From Glutamicibacter protophormiae (GTDB lineage Bacteria > Actinomycetota > Actinomycetes > Actinomycetales > Micrococcaceae): a stretch of 64,000 nt of DNA. A model generated the notes under the pieces. It did no database searches. It worked only from the letters and a program-made list of their open reading frames with translations, and was not told the origin of the DNA. Location of the stretch: assembly GCF_014647495.1 (NCBI RefSeq), contig NZ_BMPH01000003.1, positions 1-64,000 on the forward strand, written 5' to 3'. Position numbers and translations under genes: made by a program. Positions 34,674 to 43,240 of the stretch are shown here, piece after piece (position 1 is the stretch's first letter; each line of letters begins with the position of its first letter).

Positions 34674-35756
34674 CTAGACCAACGGCACCTTGACGTCGCC
34701 TCCGCCTTCCACCGTGATCCGGTCGCGCATCTGGTTCAGCGTGGGCTCGGCAACGAACCCGCCGGCAAACAGCCCCTGGCCTTGTGCGAAGTCCTTGGCC
34801 TGTTCCAGCAGCTCGGTGGGTACGAAGCCGAAAACTTCTTCGACCTCCTTCAGGTCACGCGGCGAATTGACGCGCATCAATCCCAAGTTGTCGCACTGGG
34901 AAAGGACGTTGGGATGGATTTTGGTTGGCCGCTGCGTTGAAAGGAACAGCCAGAGGCCGAATTTTCGACCTTCGGCCGCGATCTGGATGAGCTGTTCGGT
35001 CAGGGCCTTCTCCACTGGGGTGACCGGATTAGGGGAACACAGGTTGTGTGCTTCATCGATCACGATCAAGATCGGCTTGCGGCTTTGGCGTGTGGCCCAC
35101 AGGTGTTCAAGCACACCCAATGCCGCGACCTTCGGCTCCTCAGGATGGGCGAAGCCGCCCAAATCCATGACGGTCACCCGTGGCCGGGCATCGACGATGT
35201 CGCATGCAGAGGTTCCGCCGCGCGACCACAGATCCCAGCCGAGCACCTGGAGGTTCTCGATCCGGTAGGCCAATCTGACCTGTCCACTGTCGCCGGAAGC
35301 GAGAAGATTCGCGATGAATTCTGCATCGTCGAAACTGCGGGCTTCGCCTTCCAAGTGCAGCAGGGCATTGTATTCCTCGGCGTCCAGCACCGGGTCCAAG
35401 CGGAGCACGGCGGCCTTTGCCGCCGCCGACATGTCGGTGAAGCGGATGTTCAGCCGCTCACCGCCCGGCGTTGTCGTATTTAGGACGTGCATCGAGGCAT
35501 TGCGGATTCCCTGCGCTTCGTCCGGATCGGCCTCCGGACGGGTGCTGCCGAGCTTGGCGAAGTCGGCATTCGGATCCATGATCAGCATCGGCAGCTGTGT
35601 GTGCAGGATCAGCTGTTCCAGAACCACGCCCAGCGCGTAGGTTTTTCCCGAACCGCTCTGTCCACACCAGAAGGTGTGCCGATTGAACTTCGAGGCATTC
35701 AGTTCTACCTGTCCGGTGGACTGGCCTACCCGTGTTCCAATTTTCAGTGCCTGCAC
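34674..35756 (-). CDS. HerA-like ATPase (DUF87)
   Basis: The 360-residue protein has Walker A GQSGSGKT (32-39), Walker B ILIVIDEAHN (about 229-238) and a downstream LFLSTQRPTKIHPNVLSQCD block with the sensor-type Gln-Arg typical of HerA/FtsK-like hexameric translocases. An N-terminal beta segment is short compared with archaeal HerA. No NurA nuclease, SIR2 or other defence partner is adjacent. It could move DNA or serve an unknown membrane process. It converges on the LAL gene with 8 bp between. Confidence 0.8.
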   Translation of the reverse strand: MQALKIGTRVGQSTGQVELNASKFNRHTFWCGQSGSGKTYALGVVLEQLILHTQLPMLIMDPNADFAKLGSTRPEADPDEAQGIRNASMHVLNTTTPGGERLNIRFTDMSAAAKAAVLRLDPVLDAEEYNALLHLEGEARSFDDAEFIANLLASGDSGQVRLAYRIENLQVLGWDLWSRGGTSACDIVDARPRVTVMDLGGFAHPEEPKVAALGVLEHLWATRQSRKPILIVIDEAHNLCSPNPVTPVEKALTEQLIQIAAEGRKFGLWLFLSTQRPTKIHPNVLSQCDNLGLMRVNSPRDLKEVEEVFGFVPTELLEQAKDFAQGQGLFAGGFVAEPTLNQMRDRITVEGGGDVKVPLV

Positions 35757-35965
35757 GTGAGATGTCTCCTTCGGTTTTTACAGGAAGGTGCGTGGTGGAG
35801 CCCGCCCCTCGTTTAACGAGAATCTCACGGAGTTCGGCTTCAGGGGCTGGCCCACAGGGAATATTTCAGGCTGATCGGGCAAAATCACCAACATTTGATG
35901 ATGTGCACGAAGCGCGGAGTTCATAGATTGGAATAGGAACCAGCCTGCCTACGAAAGGTTTTTCG

Positions 35966-36904
35966 GTGAGCCGACAAATCGTGGATTTCGAGAATTTTAC
36001 TCGTGCCGAATCCAACACCATGTTCGCCAACATCATCGCGCAGGCGGGAGGCACCGGGCGGTGGAGCCATGGGTTCACCCCGACCCCGGTCGAGAATCAG
36101 CCGATCGTCCGGATGAACCGCGACACGCTCTACAGCGCTGCCATCGTCGACATTTCCGAGGGTGCACTACTCAGCATTCCTGAGGTCGGCGAACGGTATA
36201 TCTCGGTCATGATCGTCAACCAGGACCACTACATCAACCGGATCTTCCATGCACCGGGCGAGCACAAGCTGACCATGGACGATTTCGATACCGAGTTCGT
36301 AATGGTCACCGCGCGGATCCTGGTCGACTCCGACGACAGCGCAGACGTCGAAATCGTCAACGACCTGCAGCGCCAGCTGGGGATCTCATCGGTATCGCAG
36401 CGCGACTTCGAGCTGCCCGGCTACGACCCGGCATCGCTGGCAGCTACCCGCCAGTCCTTGCTGGAGCGGGGCCGCGAGCTTCCAAGCCTGGACGGCTGCT
36501 TCGGACGCAAGCAGGATGTCGAGCCGGAACTTCACCTGATCGGCACGGCGCTGGGCTGGGGCGGCCTGCCTGAAACCGAAGCCACCTACATGAACGTTGA
36601 CCCGGGCCTGCCAGCCGAGCACTTCCAGCTCACCGTTGGGGAGGTCCCGGTGGATGGATTCTGGTCCATTTCCCTGTACAACGCGCAGGGATACTTCGAA
36701 CCGAACCCCCTCGGGGCCTACTCGGTCAACTCCGTGACCGGTGAACGGAACGAGGACGGCAGCTTCACTGTCAACTTTGGCGGAGAACCCGGTGTCCCGA
36801 ACCACCTGCCCATCATGGAGGGTTGGAACTACCTGGTGCGGCTCTACCGGCCGCATCCAGAAATCCTCGACCACAGCTGGACGTTCCCCAGCATTTCGCA
36901 TTGA
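35966..36904 (+). CDS. DUF1254/DUF1214-type protein
   Basis: The 312-residue protein has an N-terminal DUF1254-like part (VRMNRDTLYSAAIVDISEGA) and a C-terminal DUF1214-like part (VDGFWSISLYNAQGYFEPNP, WNYLVRLYRPHPEILDHSW). No signal peptide is seen, unlike many family members. The role is unknown. The start is GTG 35966 with GAAAGG upstream. A lipoprotein gene follows 35 bp later on the same strand. Confidence 0.8.
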   Translation: MSRQIVDFENFTRAESNTMFANIIAQAGGTGRWSHGFTPTPVENQPIVRMNRDTLYSAAIVDISEGALLSIPEVGERYISVMIVNQDHYINRIFHAPGEHKLTMDDFDTEFVMVTARILVDSDDSADVEIVNDLQRQLGISSVSQRDFELPGYDPASLAATRQSLLERGRELPSLDGCFGRKQDVEPELHLIGTALGWGGLPETEATYMNVDPGLPAEHFQLTVGEVPVDGFWSISLYNAQGYFEPNPLGAYSVNSVTGERNEDGSFTVNFGGEPGVPNHLPIMEGWNYLVRLYRPHPEILDHSWTFPSISH

Positions 36905-36939
36905 CCATCAACATCACTCCGAACACCCTAGGAATCATC

Positions 36940-37356
36940 ATGAACAAGCACATCAAGTCGGCACTAGCCCTGGCCTTTGGAGCTTCTCTGGCGCTGTCAG
37001 CCACCGCCTGCAGCTCGTCCCCCGCAGAGAACGAAGCCGGTGCCTGCACGGCCTACAACGATTTCGTCGCCGCTGTCGCCGGCGTGCAGGCCACGGTGGA
37101 TGGATCGTCGAGCGTCGGTGAAATCCGCGAGGCCCGTGAAAAGGTCGCCACCACGTACAAGGAGCTCGAAGGCAACCTCGACAAGGTCTCCGCAGACCGC
37201 AAGCAGGCCCTGGCCGACTCCTGGGAACAGCTGAATAAGAAGATCGAGGACTTGGACAAGGATCTGAGCGTCCCGGAAGCCAAAGCCGCGATCAGCGATG
37301 AACTGGCCGCGCTCAAGTCTGCGCAGACCAGCGCCAATACCGATCTGAAGTGCTAG
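36940..37356 (+). CDS. small secreted lipoprotein
   Basis: The 138-residue product has a signal peptide with lipobox LSATAC (cleavage before Cys24) and a mature part rich in helix-forming residues (REAREKVATTYKELEGNLDK, LNKKIEDLDKDLS), probably a short helical bundle. Cys residues occur early in the mature part and at the C-terminal end, so a disulfide is possible. No family was assigned. ATG 36940 is preceded by AGGAAT. The GAP-family gene begins 8 bp after its stop. Confidence 0.75.
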   Translation: MNKHIKSALALAFGASLALSATACSSSPAENEAGACTAYNDFVAAVAGVQATVDGSSSVGEIREAREKVATTYKELEGNLDKVSADRKQALADSWEQLNKKIEDLDKDLSVPEAKAAISDELAALKSAQTSANTDLKC

Positions 37357-37364
37357 AGCGCTAA

Positions 37365-38039
37365 GTGCTGGAACTACTTGGAGAGCTCCTGCCCTACGCC
37401 CTGACCATTGCCATCAGCCCGGTGCCGATCATCGCGGTCATCTTGATGCTCATGTCTCCGCGTCCTCGGGCGCTGGGGGGCAGCTATCTGGCGGGATGGA
37501 TCCTGGGCATCGTAGCGGCGGCCAGCGTGTTCACCGCCTTGGCAGGGGTGCTGCCGGAGGCTGGCGAATCCACGGACCCCAAGCCGGCCGTGGCGATCAT
37601 CCAGATCATCCTTGGTGCACTGCTGCTGCTCCTGGCCATCAAGCAGTGGCGTTCTCGTCCGAAAAAGGGTGACGAGCCGGAGCTTCCGAAATGGATGCAA
37701 GGCATCGACTCTATGAAACCCGGCATTGGGCTGGGACTTGGATTCCTCTTGGCTGCGGTGAACCCGAAAAACCTGTTGGTTGCGGCGGCCGCGGGGTTGG
37801 CCATCGGCCAGCAGGAGGCGAGCGGCGCCGCGACAGCGGCCGCGCTGGGGGTATTTACCCTGATCGCAGCGCTGACCGTCCTGCTGCCCGTGCTGATCTT
37901 CCTGGTCGCACCGCAGAAGGCAACGCAGGTCCTGGACCAGATCCGGGAATGGCTGACCGCGAATAACACGGCCATCATGGTGGTGCTGTTCGTGGTTCTG
38001 GGCGGACAACTGCTGGGCAAGGGACTGGGAGGGATCTAG
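37365..38039 (+). CDS. GAP-family (Sap-like) membrane protein
   Basis: The 224-residue protein has six predicted helices; LPYALTIAISPVPIIAVILM at the start, the central DSMKPGIGLGLGFLLAAVNP and the repeated amphipathic ends are typical of the GAP/SfLAP family. The start is GTG 37365, close behind the lipoprotein stop, so the two are probably co-transcribed. The cargo is unknown. A terminator follows at 38060. Confidence 0.75.
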   Translation: MLELLGELLPYALTIAISPVPIIAVILMLMSPRPRALGGSYLAGWILGIVAAASVFTALAGVLPEAGESTDPKPAVAIIQIILGALLLLLAIKQWRSRPKKGDEPELPKWMQGIDSMKPGIGLGLGFLLAAVNPKNLLVAAAAGLAIGQQEASGAATAAALGVFTLIAALTVLLPVLIFLVAPQKATQVLDQIREWLTANNTAIMVVLFVVLGGQLLGKGLGGI

Positions 38040-38059
38040 CCGGGTCCCGGCCCGCCGAT

Positions 38060-38093
38060 AGGTGCCTGCGACATGCGTCGCAGGCACCTTTCC
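38060..38093 (+). terminator. intrinsic terminator
   Basis: AGGTGCCTGCGA pairs with TCGCAGGCACCT, followed by TTCC. Confidence 0.75.
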
Positions 38094-38156
38094 AGTTAAC
38101 CGCCGGTGCCGCGGCGGGTGGCGCCGGGCAGCGCCCCGCGGCCATTGAAGGCATGC

Positions 38157-38190
38157 AAAAGGGCCCGAACCGCATGGGTTCGGGCCCTTT
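38157..38190 (-). terminator. terminator of the sdh operon
   Basis: AAAAGGGCCCGAACC pairs with GGTTCGGGCCCTTT around a 4-base loop. The A-run gives the U-run on the minus strand downstream of sdhB. Confidence 0.8.
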
Positions 38191-38201
38191 AGTTCGCGTA
38201 C

Positions 38202-38984
38202 TTAGACGGTGCGCGAGAGGATTGCCTGCTTGACCTCGGCGATGGCCTTGGTCACCTGGATGCCTCGGGGGCATGCTTCGGTGCAGTTGAAGGTGGTGCG
38301 GCAGCGCCACACGCCTTCCTTGTCGTTCAGGATCTCCAGGCGCATGTCGCCTGCATCATCGCGCGAGTCGAAGATGAAGCGGTGCGCGTTGACGATTGCT
38401 GCCGGGCCGAAGTACTGGCCGTCGGTCCAGAACACCGGGCAGGAAGAGGTACAGGCGGCGCAGAGGATGCACTTGGTGGTGTCATCAAAGCGCTCGCGGT
38501 CCTCGACCGACTGGTAGCGTTCCTTGGTCGGCTCGTGGCCCTTGGAGATCAGGAATGGCATGATCTCCCGGTAGGACTGGAAGAACGGTTCCATGTCCAC
38601 GATCAGGTCCTTCTCCAGCGGAAGACCCTTGATTGCCTCAACGGTGATCGGCTTGGAGGTGTCCAGGTCCTTCAGCAGGGTCTTGCAGGCCAGGCGGTTG
38701 CGGCCGTTGATGCGCATGGCATCCGAACCGCAAATGCCGTGGGCGCAGGAGCGGCGGAACGACAGCGAACCGTCGTGGTCCCACTTGACCTTGTGCAGGG
38801 CGTCCAGCACTCGGTCGGTGCCGTACATGGTCAGCTTGAAGTCTTCCCAGTAGGCCTCTGCTGTGGTCTCCGGCAGGTAGCGGCGAACGCGCAGGGTGAT
38901 GTTGAAGGTAGGGATCTCTCCGCCGCCACCAACACCGGCCTTCAACTCAATCTTTGATGGTGGTTCTGGCAGTTCGGTGCTCAT
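38202..38984 (-). CDS. sdhB: succinate dehydrogenase iron-sulfur subunit
   Basis: This subunit passes electrons from the flavoprotein to the quinone site through three Fe-S clusters. The 260-residue product has a [2Fe-2S] cluster region (SCAHGICGSDAMRINGRNRL then AC), a [4Fe-4S] motif CILCAACTSSCPVFW and a later CTEACPRGI. Length is normal. Its ATG overlaps the last base of the sdhA TAA stop. Confidence 0.95.
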   Translation of the reverse strand: MSTELPEPPSKIELKAGVGGGGEIPTFNITLRVRRYLPETTAEAYWEDFKLTMYGTDRVLDALHKVKWDHDGSLSFRRSCAHGICGSDAMRINGRNRLACKTLLKDLDTSKPITVEAIKGLPLEKDLIVDMEPFFQSYREIMPFLISKGHEPTKERYQSVEDRERFDDTTKCILCAACTSSCPVFWTDGQYFGPAAIVNAHRFIFDSRDDAGDMRLEILNDKEGVWRCRTTFNCTEACPRGIQVTKAIAEVKQAILSRTV

Positions 38985-40771
38985 TAGTACTTACGCTCCA
39001 TTGGCTGGTAACGGGTGAAGACAACCGGCTTGGTTTCCATGCGGATGCCGGCGATGCCCTCGGTAGTAGCGTTGTGGTCGCGGTAGGACATCGAGTGGAC
39101 CATGAAGTTCTCATCGTCGCGGTTCGGGAAGTCCTCGCGGTAGTGACCACCACGTGATTCCTTGCGGTGCAGCGCTGCGGTGGTCATGACCTCCGCCAGA
39201 TCCAGCAGGAAGCCCAGTTCCACGGCTTCGAGCAGGTCGAGGTTGAAGCGCTTGCCCTTGTCCTGGATGGACACGTTCTTGTAGCGATCGCGCAGGCTCT
39301 CGATGACCTCCAGCGCGCTCTTCAGGGACGTCTCATCGCGGAACACCTGGACGTTGGCGTCCATGGTTTCCTGCAGGGCCTTGCGCAGCTCGGCCACGTT
39401 CTCGGTGCCCTTGGAGTTCAGCAGGCCGTCCAGCTGGGCGGTGACCAGGGCTTCCGGGTTCTCCGGAAGCTCCACGAACTCGGCGTCAGCAGCGTACTTG
39501 GCGGCGGCGATGCCGGCGCGGCGGCCGAAGACGTTGATGTCCAGCAGCGAGTTGGTGCCCAGGCGGTTTGCACCGTGGACCGATACGCAAGCCACTTCGC
39601 CGGCCGCGTACAGGCCCGGGATGGTGGTGTTGTTGTCCTGCAGGACCTCGGTCTCGACGTTGGTCGGCACGCCGCCCATGGCGTAGTGCGCGGTCGGGTA
39701 TACCGGTACCGGATCGGTGAACGGCTCCACACCCAGGTAGGTGCGGGCGAATTCGGTGATGTCCGGCAGCTTGGATTCGATGTGCTCTGGCTCCAGGTGG
39801 GTCAGGTCCAGCAGCACGTAGTCCTTGTTAGGACCGCAGCCGCGGCCTTCGCGTACCTCGTTGGCCATGGCGCGGGCCACGATGTCACGTGGGGCCAGGT
39901 CCTTGATGGTTGGTGCGTAGCGCTCCATGAAGCGTTCGCCCTCCGAGTTGCGAAGGATTGCGCCTTCGCCGCGGGCGCCTTCGGTGAGCAGAATGCCCAG
40001 GCCGGCAAGGCCCGTCGGGTGGAACTGGAAGAACTCCATGTCCTCCAGCGGGAGGCCCGAGCGGAAGGCGATGCCCATGCCGTCACCGGTCAGGGTGTGG
40101 GCGTTGGAGGTGGTCTTGAAGACCTTGCCCGCGCCGCCGGATGCGAAGATCACGGACTTGGCCTGGAAAACGTGCAGTTCGCCGGTGGCCAGGTCGTAGG
40201 AGACTACGCCGGCAACACGCTTCTGCATGTAGGCGGTGCCGTCTTCGCGGAAGGCTTCCTCTTCAACCATCAGCAGGTCCAGCACGTAGTACTCGTTGTA
40301 GAACTCGACGTTGTGCTTGACGCAGTTTTGGTACAGGGTCTGCAGGATCATGTGGCCGGTGCGGTCTGCTGCGTAGCAGGCGCGGCGCACGGCGGCCTTG
40401 CCATGGTCGCGGGTGTGGCCGCCGAAGCGGCGCTGGTCAATCTTGCCCTCTGGGGTTCGGTTGAACGGCAGACCCATCTTTTCCAGATCCAGCACGGCGT
40501 TGATGGCTTCCTTCGCCATGACTTCTGCTGCATCCTGGTCGACGATGTAGTCGCCGCCCTTGATGGTGTCGAAGGTGTGCCACTCCCAGTTGTCTTCCTC
40601 GACGTTGGCCAGTGCGGCGCACATGCCGCCCTGGGCCGCACCGGTGTGCGAGCGAGTTGGGTAAAGCTTAGTTAGCACTGCGGTGCGTGCACGCTGACCG
40701 GATTCGATCGCTGCACGCATACCTGCACCGCCGGCACCGACGATGACTACGTCGTACTGATGTACCTGCAT
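38984..40771 (-). CDS. sdhA: succinate dehydrogenase flavoprotein subunit
   Basis: The catalytic subunit oxidises succinate to fumarate in the TCA cycle. The 595-residue product has the FAD-binding [13 protein letters not shown] (about 9-21), the covalent-FAD histidine in [12 protein letters not shown], the substrate site blocks around [20 protein letters not shown] and the capping-domain [10 protein letters not shown]. The start ATG 40771 lies 70 bp after the sdhD stop. Confidence 0.96.
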   Translation of the reverse strand: MQVHQYDVVIVGAGGAGMRAAIESGQRARTAVLTKLYPTRSHTGAAQGGMCAALANVEEDNWEWHTFDTIKGGDYIVDQDAAEVMAKEAINAVLDLEKMGLPFNRTPEGKIDQRRFGGHTRDHGKAAVRRACYAADRTGHMILQTLYQNCVKHNVEFYNEYYVLDLLMVEEEAFREDGTAYMQKRVAGVVSYDLATGELHVFQAKSVIFASGGAGKVFKTTSNAHTLTGDGMGIAFRSGLPLEDMEFFQFHPTGLAGLGILLTEGARGEGAILRNSEGERFMERYAPTIKDLAPRDIVARAMANEVREGRGCGPNKDYVLLDLTHLEPEHIESKLPDITEFARTYLGVEPFTDPVPVYPTAHYAMGGVPTNVETEVLQDNNTTIPGLYAAGEVACVSVHGANRLGTNSLLDINVFGRRAGIAAAKYAADAEFVELPENPEALVTAQLDGLLNSKGTENVAELRKALQETMDANVQVFRDETSLKSALEVIESLRDRYKNVSIQDKGKRFNLDLLEAVELGFLLDLAEVMTTAALHRKESRGGHYREDFPNRDDENFMVHSMSYRDHNATTEGIAGIRMETKPVVFTRYQPMERKY

Positions 40772-40841
40772 TCTTGATGCTCTCTTTTCTACAAAATCTG
40801 TCTGGCTAAAAGTCTGGCTCTAAAACGGGAGTTTTAGGGTT

Positions 40842-41285
40842 TTAGCACTGTGGCAGGGTGCTGCCGGCCACGCATGGGTCGAAGGTGAAGATCACCAGGG
40901 TGCCGAGCACGACGATGAAGATCGTTGCGACGTACAGGATGCCCTTGAGCCATGCTCGGGTCGAGTGCTTCTCTGCGTAGTCGTTGATAATGGTGCGCAC
41001 GCCGTTGGTGCCGTGCAGCATGGCCAGCCACAGCATGGCCAGATCCCAGAACTGCCAGATCGGGTCGGCCCACTTGCCGGCGACGAAACCGAAAGAGATG
41101 GCGTTGATGCCATCGCCGACGATCAGGTTGGAGATCAGGTGGCCGAAGATCAGGACGATCAGTGCCACGCCGGAAAGGCGCATGAACAGCCATGCGAGCA
41201 TTTCGAAGCTGCTGCGGGACTTCGGACCGCGCTTGTACTTCGGATCGATGCGCTGGCTGCGGGGAGCAGGAATGGTGACGCTCAT
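40842..41285 (-). CDS. sdhD: succinate dehydrogenase hydrophobic anchor subunit
   Basis: The 147-residue protein has three predicted membrane helices (about 28-50, 65-90, 105-130) with the heme-ligand-type His in LIFGHLISN. It anchors SdhAB to the membrane and helps to form the quinone site. It starts 3 bp after the sdhC stop, in the order sdhC-sdhD-sdhA-sdhB. Confidence 0.88.
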   Translation of the reverse strand: MSVTIPAPRSQRIDPKYKRGPKSRSSFEMLAWLFMRLSGVALIVLIFGHLISNLIVGDGINAISFGFVAGKWADPIWQFWDLAMLWLAMLHGTNGVRTIINDYAEKHSTRAWLKGILYVATIFIVVLGTLVIFTFDPCVAGSTLPQC

Positions 41286-41288
41286 GGC

Positions 41289-41669
41289 TTAGTGACCTCC
41301 AAATGCGAGGGAGAGGTGGCGGATGGCGAAGCCTGCGAAGACGACAACCCACAGGATCATGACGCCCCAGAGCATCTGGCGCTGGTACTTGGTGCCCTGC
41401 TTCCAGAAGTCAACGAGGATCAGGCGCAGGCCGTTGAATGCGTGGAAGAGAATCGCGGCGACCAGGCCGGTCTCGCCCAGAGCCATCCACGGGGTCTGGT
41501 AGGTGCTGATCACTGCGTTGTATGCATTGGCATCCACGCGCACGAGGGCGGTATCAAGCACGTGAACGAGTAGATAAAGAAAAATTACGACACCGGTGAC
41601 TCGGTGTCCCACCCAGGACCACATGCCTTCATGGCCGCGGTATAGGGTGCCTGACGAAGTCTTCGACAC
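41289..41669 (-). CDS. sdhC: succinate dehydrogenase cytochrome b556 subunit
   Basis: The product (126 residues) has three helices and the conserved SdhC pattern GTLYRGHEGMWSWVGHRVTG, YLLVHVLDT with the heme His, and FHAFNGLRLILVDF. GTG 41669 has GGAGG 8 nt upstream and is preferred; an in-frame ATG at 41714 would add 15 residues across the ribosome site. It is first in the operon, whose promoter must lie in the 277-bp gap shared with manC. Confidence 0.88.
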   Translation of the reverse strand: MSKTSSGTLYRGHEGMWSWVGHRVTGVVIFLYLLVHVLDTALVRVDANAYNAVISTYQTPWMALGETGLVAAILFHAFNGLRLILVDFWKQGTKYQRQMLWGVMILWVVVFAGFAIRHLSLAFGGH

Positions 41670-41933
41670 TGAACTAACCTCCAAGGCTCGCAACGGCGCA
41701 TGTGTATATTGCACACAATGAGATTTGACGCACTTGTGCGAGCGTTCCTTGTGCGAGTCTAAACCACTTGCCGGGTCTCAATCTATTTCGTGTCTTGTTC
41801 CTGTGAGCATGTTCACCGAATAGTGCCGTCTATGCGGTAAAAGGCTTCGATGCCCCAATATTAGGTCATGGGCGACTTGCCTATTTCGCCCATTGATATC
41901 GTTCTCAATACCGGTATTTCCCGGAGAATGAAT

Positions 41934-41939
41934 TAGTCT
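41934..41939 (+). promoter_or_regulatory. -10 box of manC
   Basis: TAGTCT lies 7 nt before GTG 41947, suggesting that transcription begins at or next to the start codon. Confidence 0.45.
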
Positions 41940-41946
41940 GGAAGGC

Positions 41947-43062
41947 GTGAATGCTGACCTTTTAGCCCGATTCCACGGCGTGATTCCCGCCGGCGGCGTC
42001 GGTACTCGACTGTGGCCCCTTTCCCGTGCATCGGCTCCCAAGTTCTTGCACGATCTGACCGGATCGGGCTCGACCCTGATCCGCGCCACCTACGACCGCC
42101 TGGTGCCGTTGGCCGGCGACCGGATCATGGTGGTCACCGGACGCGCCCACCGAGGCGCCGTCGTCGCCCAGCTGCCCGAGCTGTGCGACGAGAATCTGGT
42201 CCTGGAACCGGAGCCGCGCGACTCGGCCGCCGCCATCGGCCTGGCCGCCGCGATCCTGTCGCTGCGCGACCCGGAGATCATCATGGGTTCCTTCGCTGCG
42301 GACCAAGTCATCGAGCCTGTTGAGGTTTTCCAGGCGGCCCTGAGCGAAGCAATCCACACCGCCGCCAGCGGCAAGATCGTGACCATCGGCATCCATCCGA
42401 CCCATCCGTCGACCGGCTTCGGATACATCAAGACCGGCGATCCGCTGGACGTGGCCAATGCCCCGAGCGCACGCGGTGTGGTCGAATTCGTGGAGAAGCC
42501 GGATGAGGACACCGCGCGCCGCTACCTGGCCAGCGGCGGCTTCCTGTGGAACGCCGGCATGTTCGTGGCCCCGGTGGGCCTGATGCTCAAGCACCTGCAA
42601 GCCAATGAGCCGCAGCTGCACGATGGCCTAATGCGCATTGCGCTGGCCTGGGAAACCGACGCGCGCGACGAGGTCATGGCCGAGGTCTGGCCGGACCTGC
42701 CGAAGATCGCCATCGACTACGCGGTGGCGGAACCTGCCGCCGCGGCCGGCGACGTGGCGGTCATTCCCGGCGTGTTCAACTGGGACGACGTGGGGGACTT
42801 CGCCGCCATCGGACGCCTTAACAAGGCCAGCGCGGCTGAAGGCATCATCAATCTCGGTGATAAGGAAGTGCGTGTCTACGCGGACAGCGCGACCGGTGTT
42901 GTCTATTCGGACCGCCCGCGCGTGGTGGCCCTGGTCGGCATCCAGGACGTCGTGGTGGTCGACACCGCCGACGCGCTGCTGGTGACCACCAAGGACCACG
43001 CGCAAAAGGTCAAGCAGACCGTCGAGCAGCTCAAGGCCGACGGCGCGACCGAAGTGCTCTGA
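41947..43062 (+). CDS. manC: mannose-1-phosphate guanylyltransferase
   Basis: The enzyme makes GDP-mannose from GTP and mannose-1-phosphate for glycolipids and polysaccharides. The 371-residue product has the nucleotidyltransferase signature GVIPAGGVGTRLWPLSRASA (about 10-29) followed by PKFL, and the metal-binding/sugar region GSFAADQVI and FVEKPD. It lacks the C-terminal isomerase domain of bifunctional enzymes, as is normal in actinobacteria. It is divergent from the sdh operon. Confidence 0.9.
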   Translation: MNADLLARFHGVIPAGGVGTRLWPLSRASAPKFLHDLTGSGSTLIRATYDRLVPLAGDRIMVVTGRAHRGAVVAQLPELCDENLVLEPEPRDSAAAIGLAAAILSLRDPEIIMGSFAADQVIEPVEVFQAALSEAIHTAASGKIVTIGIHPTHPSTGFGYIKTGDPLDVANAPSARGVVEFVEKPDEDTARRYLASGGFLWNAGMFVAPVGLMLKHLQANEPQLHDGLMRIALAWETDARDEVMAEVWPDLPKIAIDYAVAEPAAAAGDVAVIPGVFNWDDVGDFAAIGRLNKASAAEGIINLGDKEVRVYADSATGVVYSDRPRVVALVGIQDVVVVDTADALLVTTKDHAQKVKQTVEQLKADGATEVL

Positions 43063-43070
43063 AACTGACC

Positions 43071-43108
43071 GCGCGCCGGCCTCCCGTTGACCGGGACGGC
43101 CGGCGCGT
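43071..43108 (+). terminator. hairpin after manC
   Basis: GCGCGCCGGCC pairs with GGCCGGCGCGT, with an inner CCCG/CGGG stem. No clear T-run follows, so its role as terminator is uncertain. Confidence 0.4.
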
Positions 43109-43240
43109 GTCCAGTTTCACGATTAGCGTCCGCAACCCGGACGTGACCACACCGAAGGCAATTGCCCAGGGCCATGCTGGCCTGTGCTTTTACTGTGCGC
43201 GGCCCGGGCGGATCCTTGGCTGGTTGGTATGTTTGAAGTC

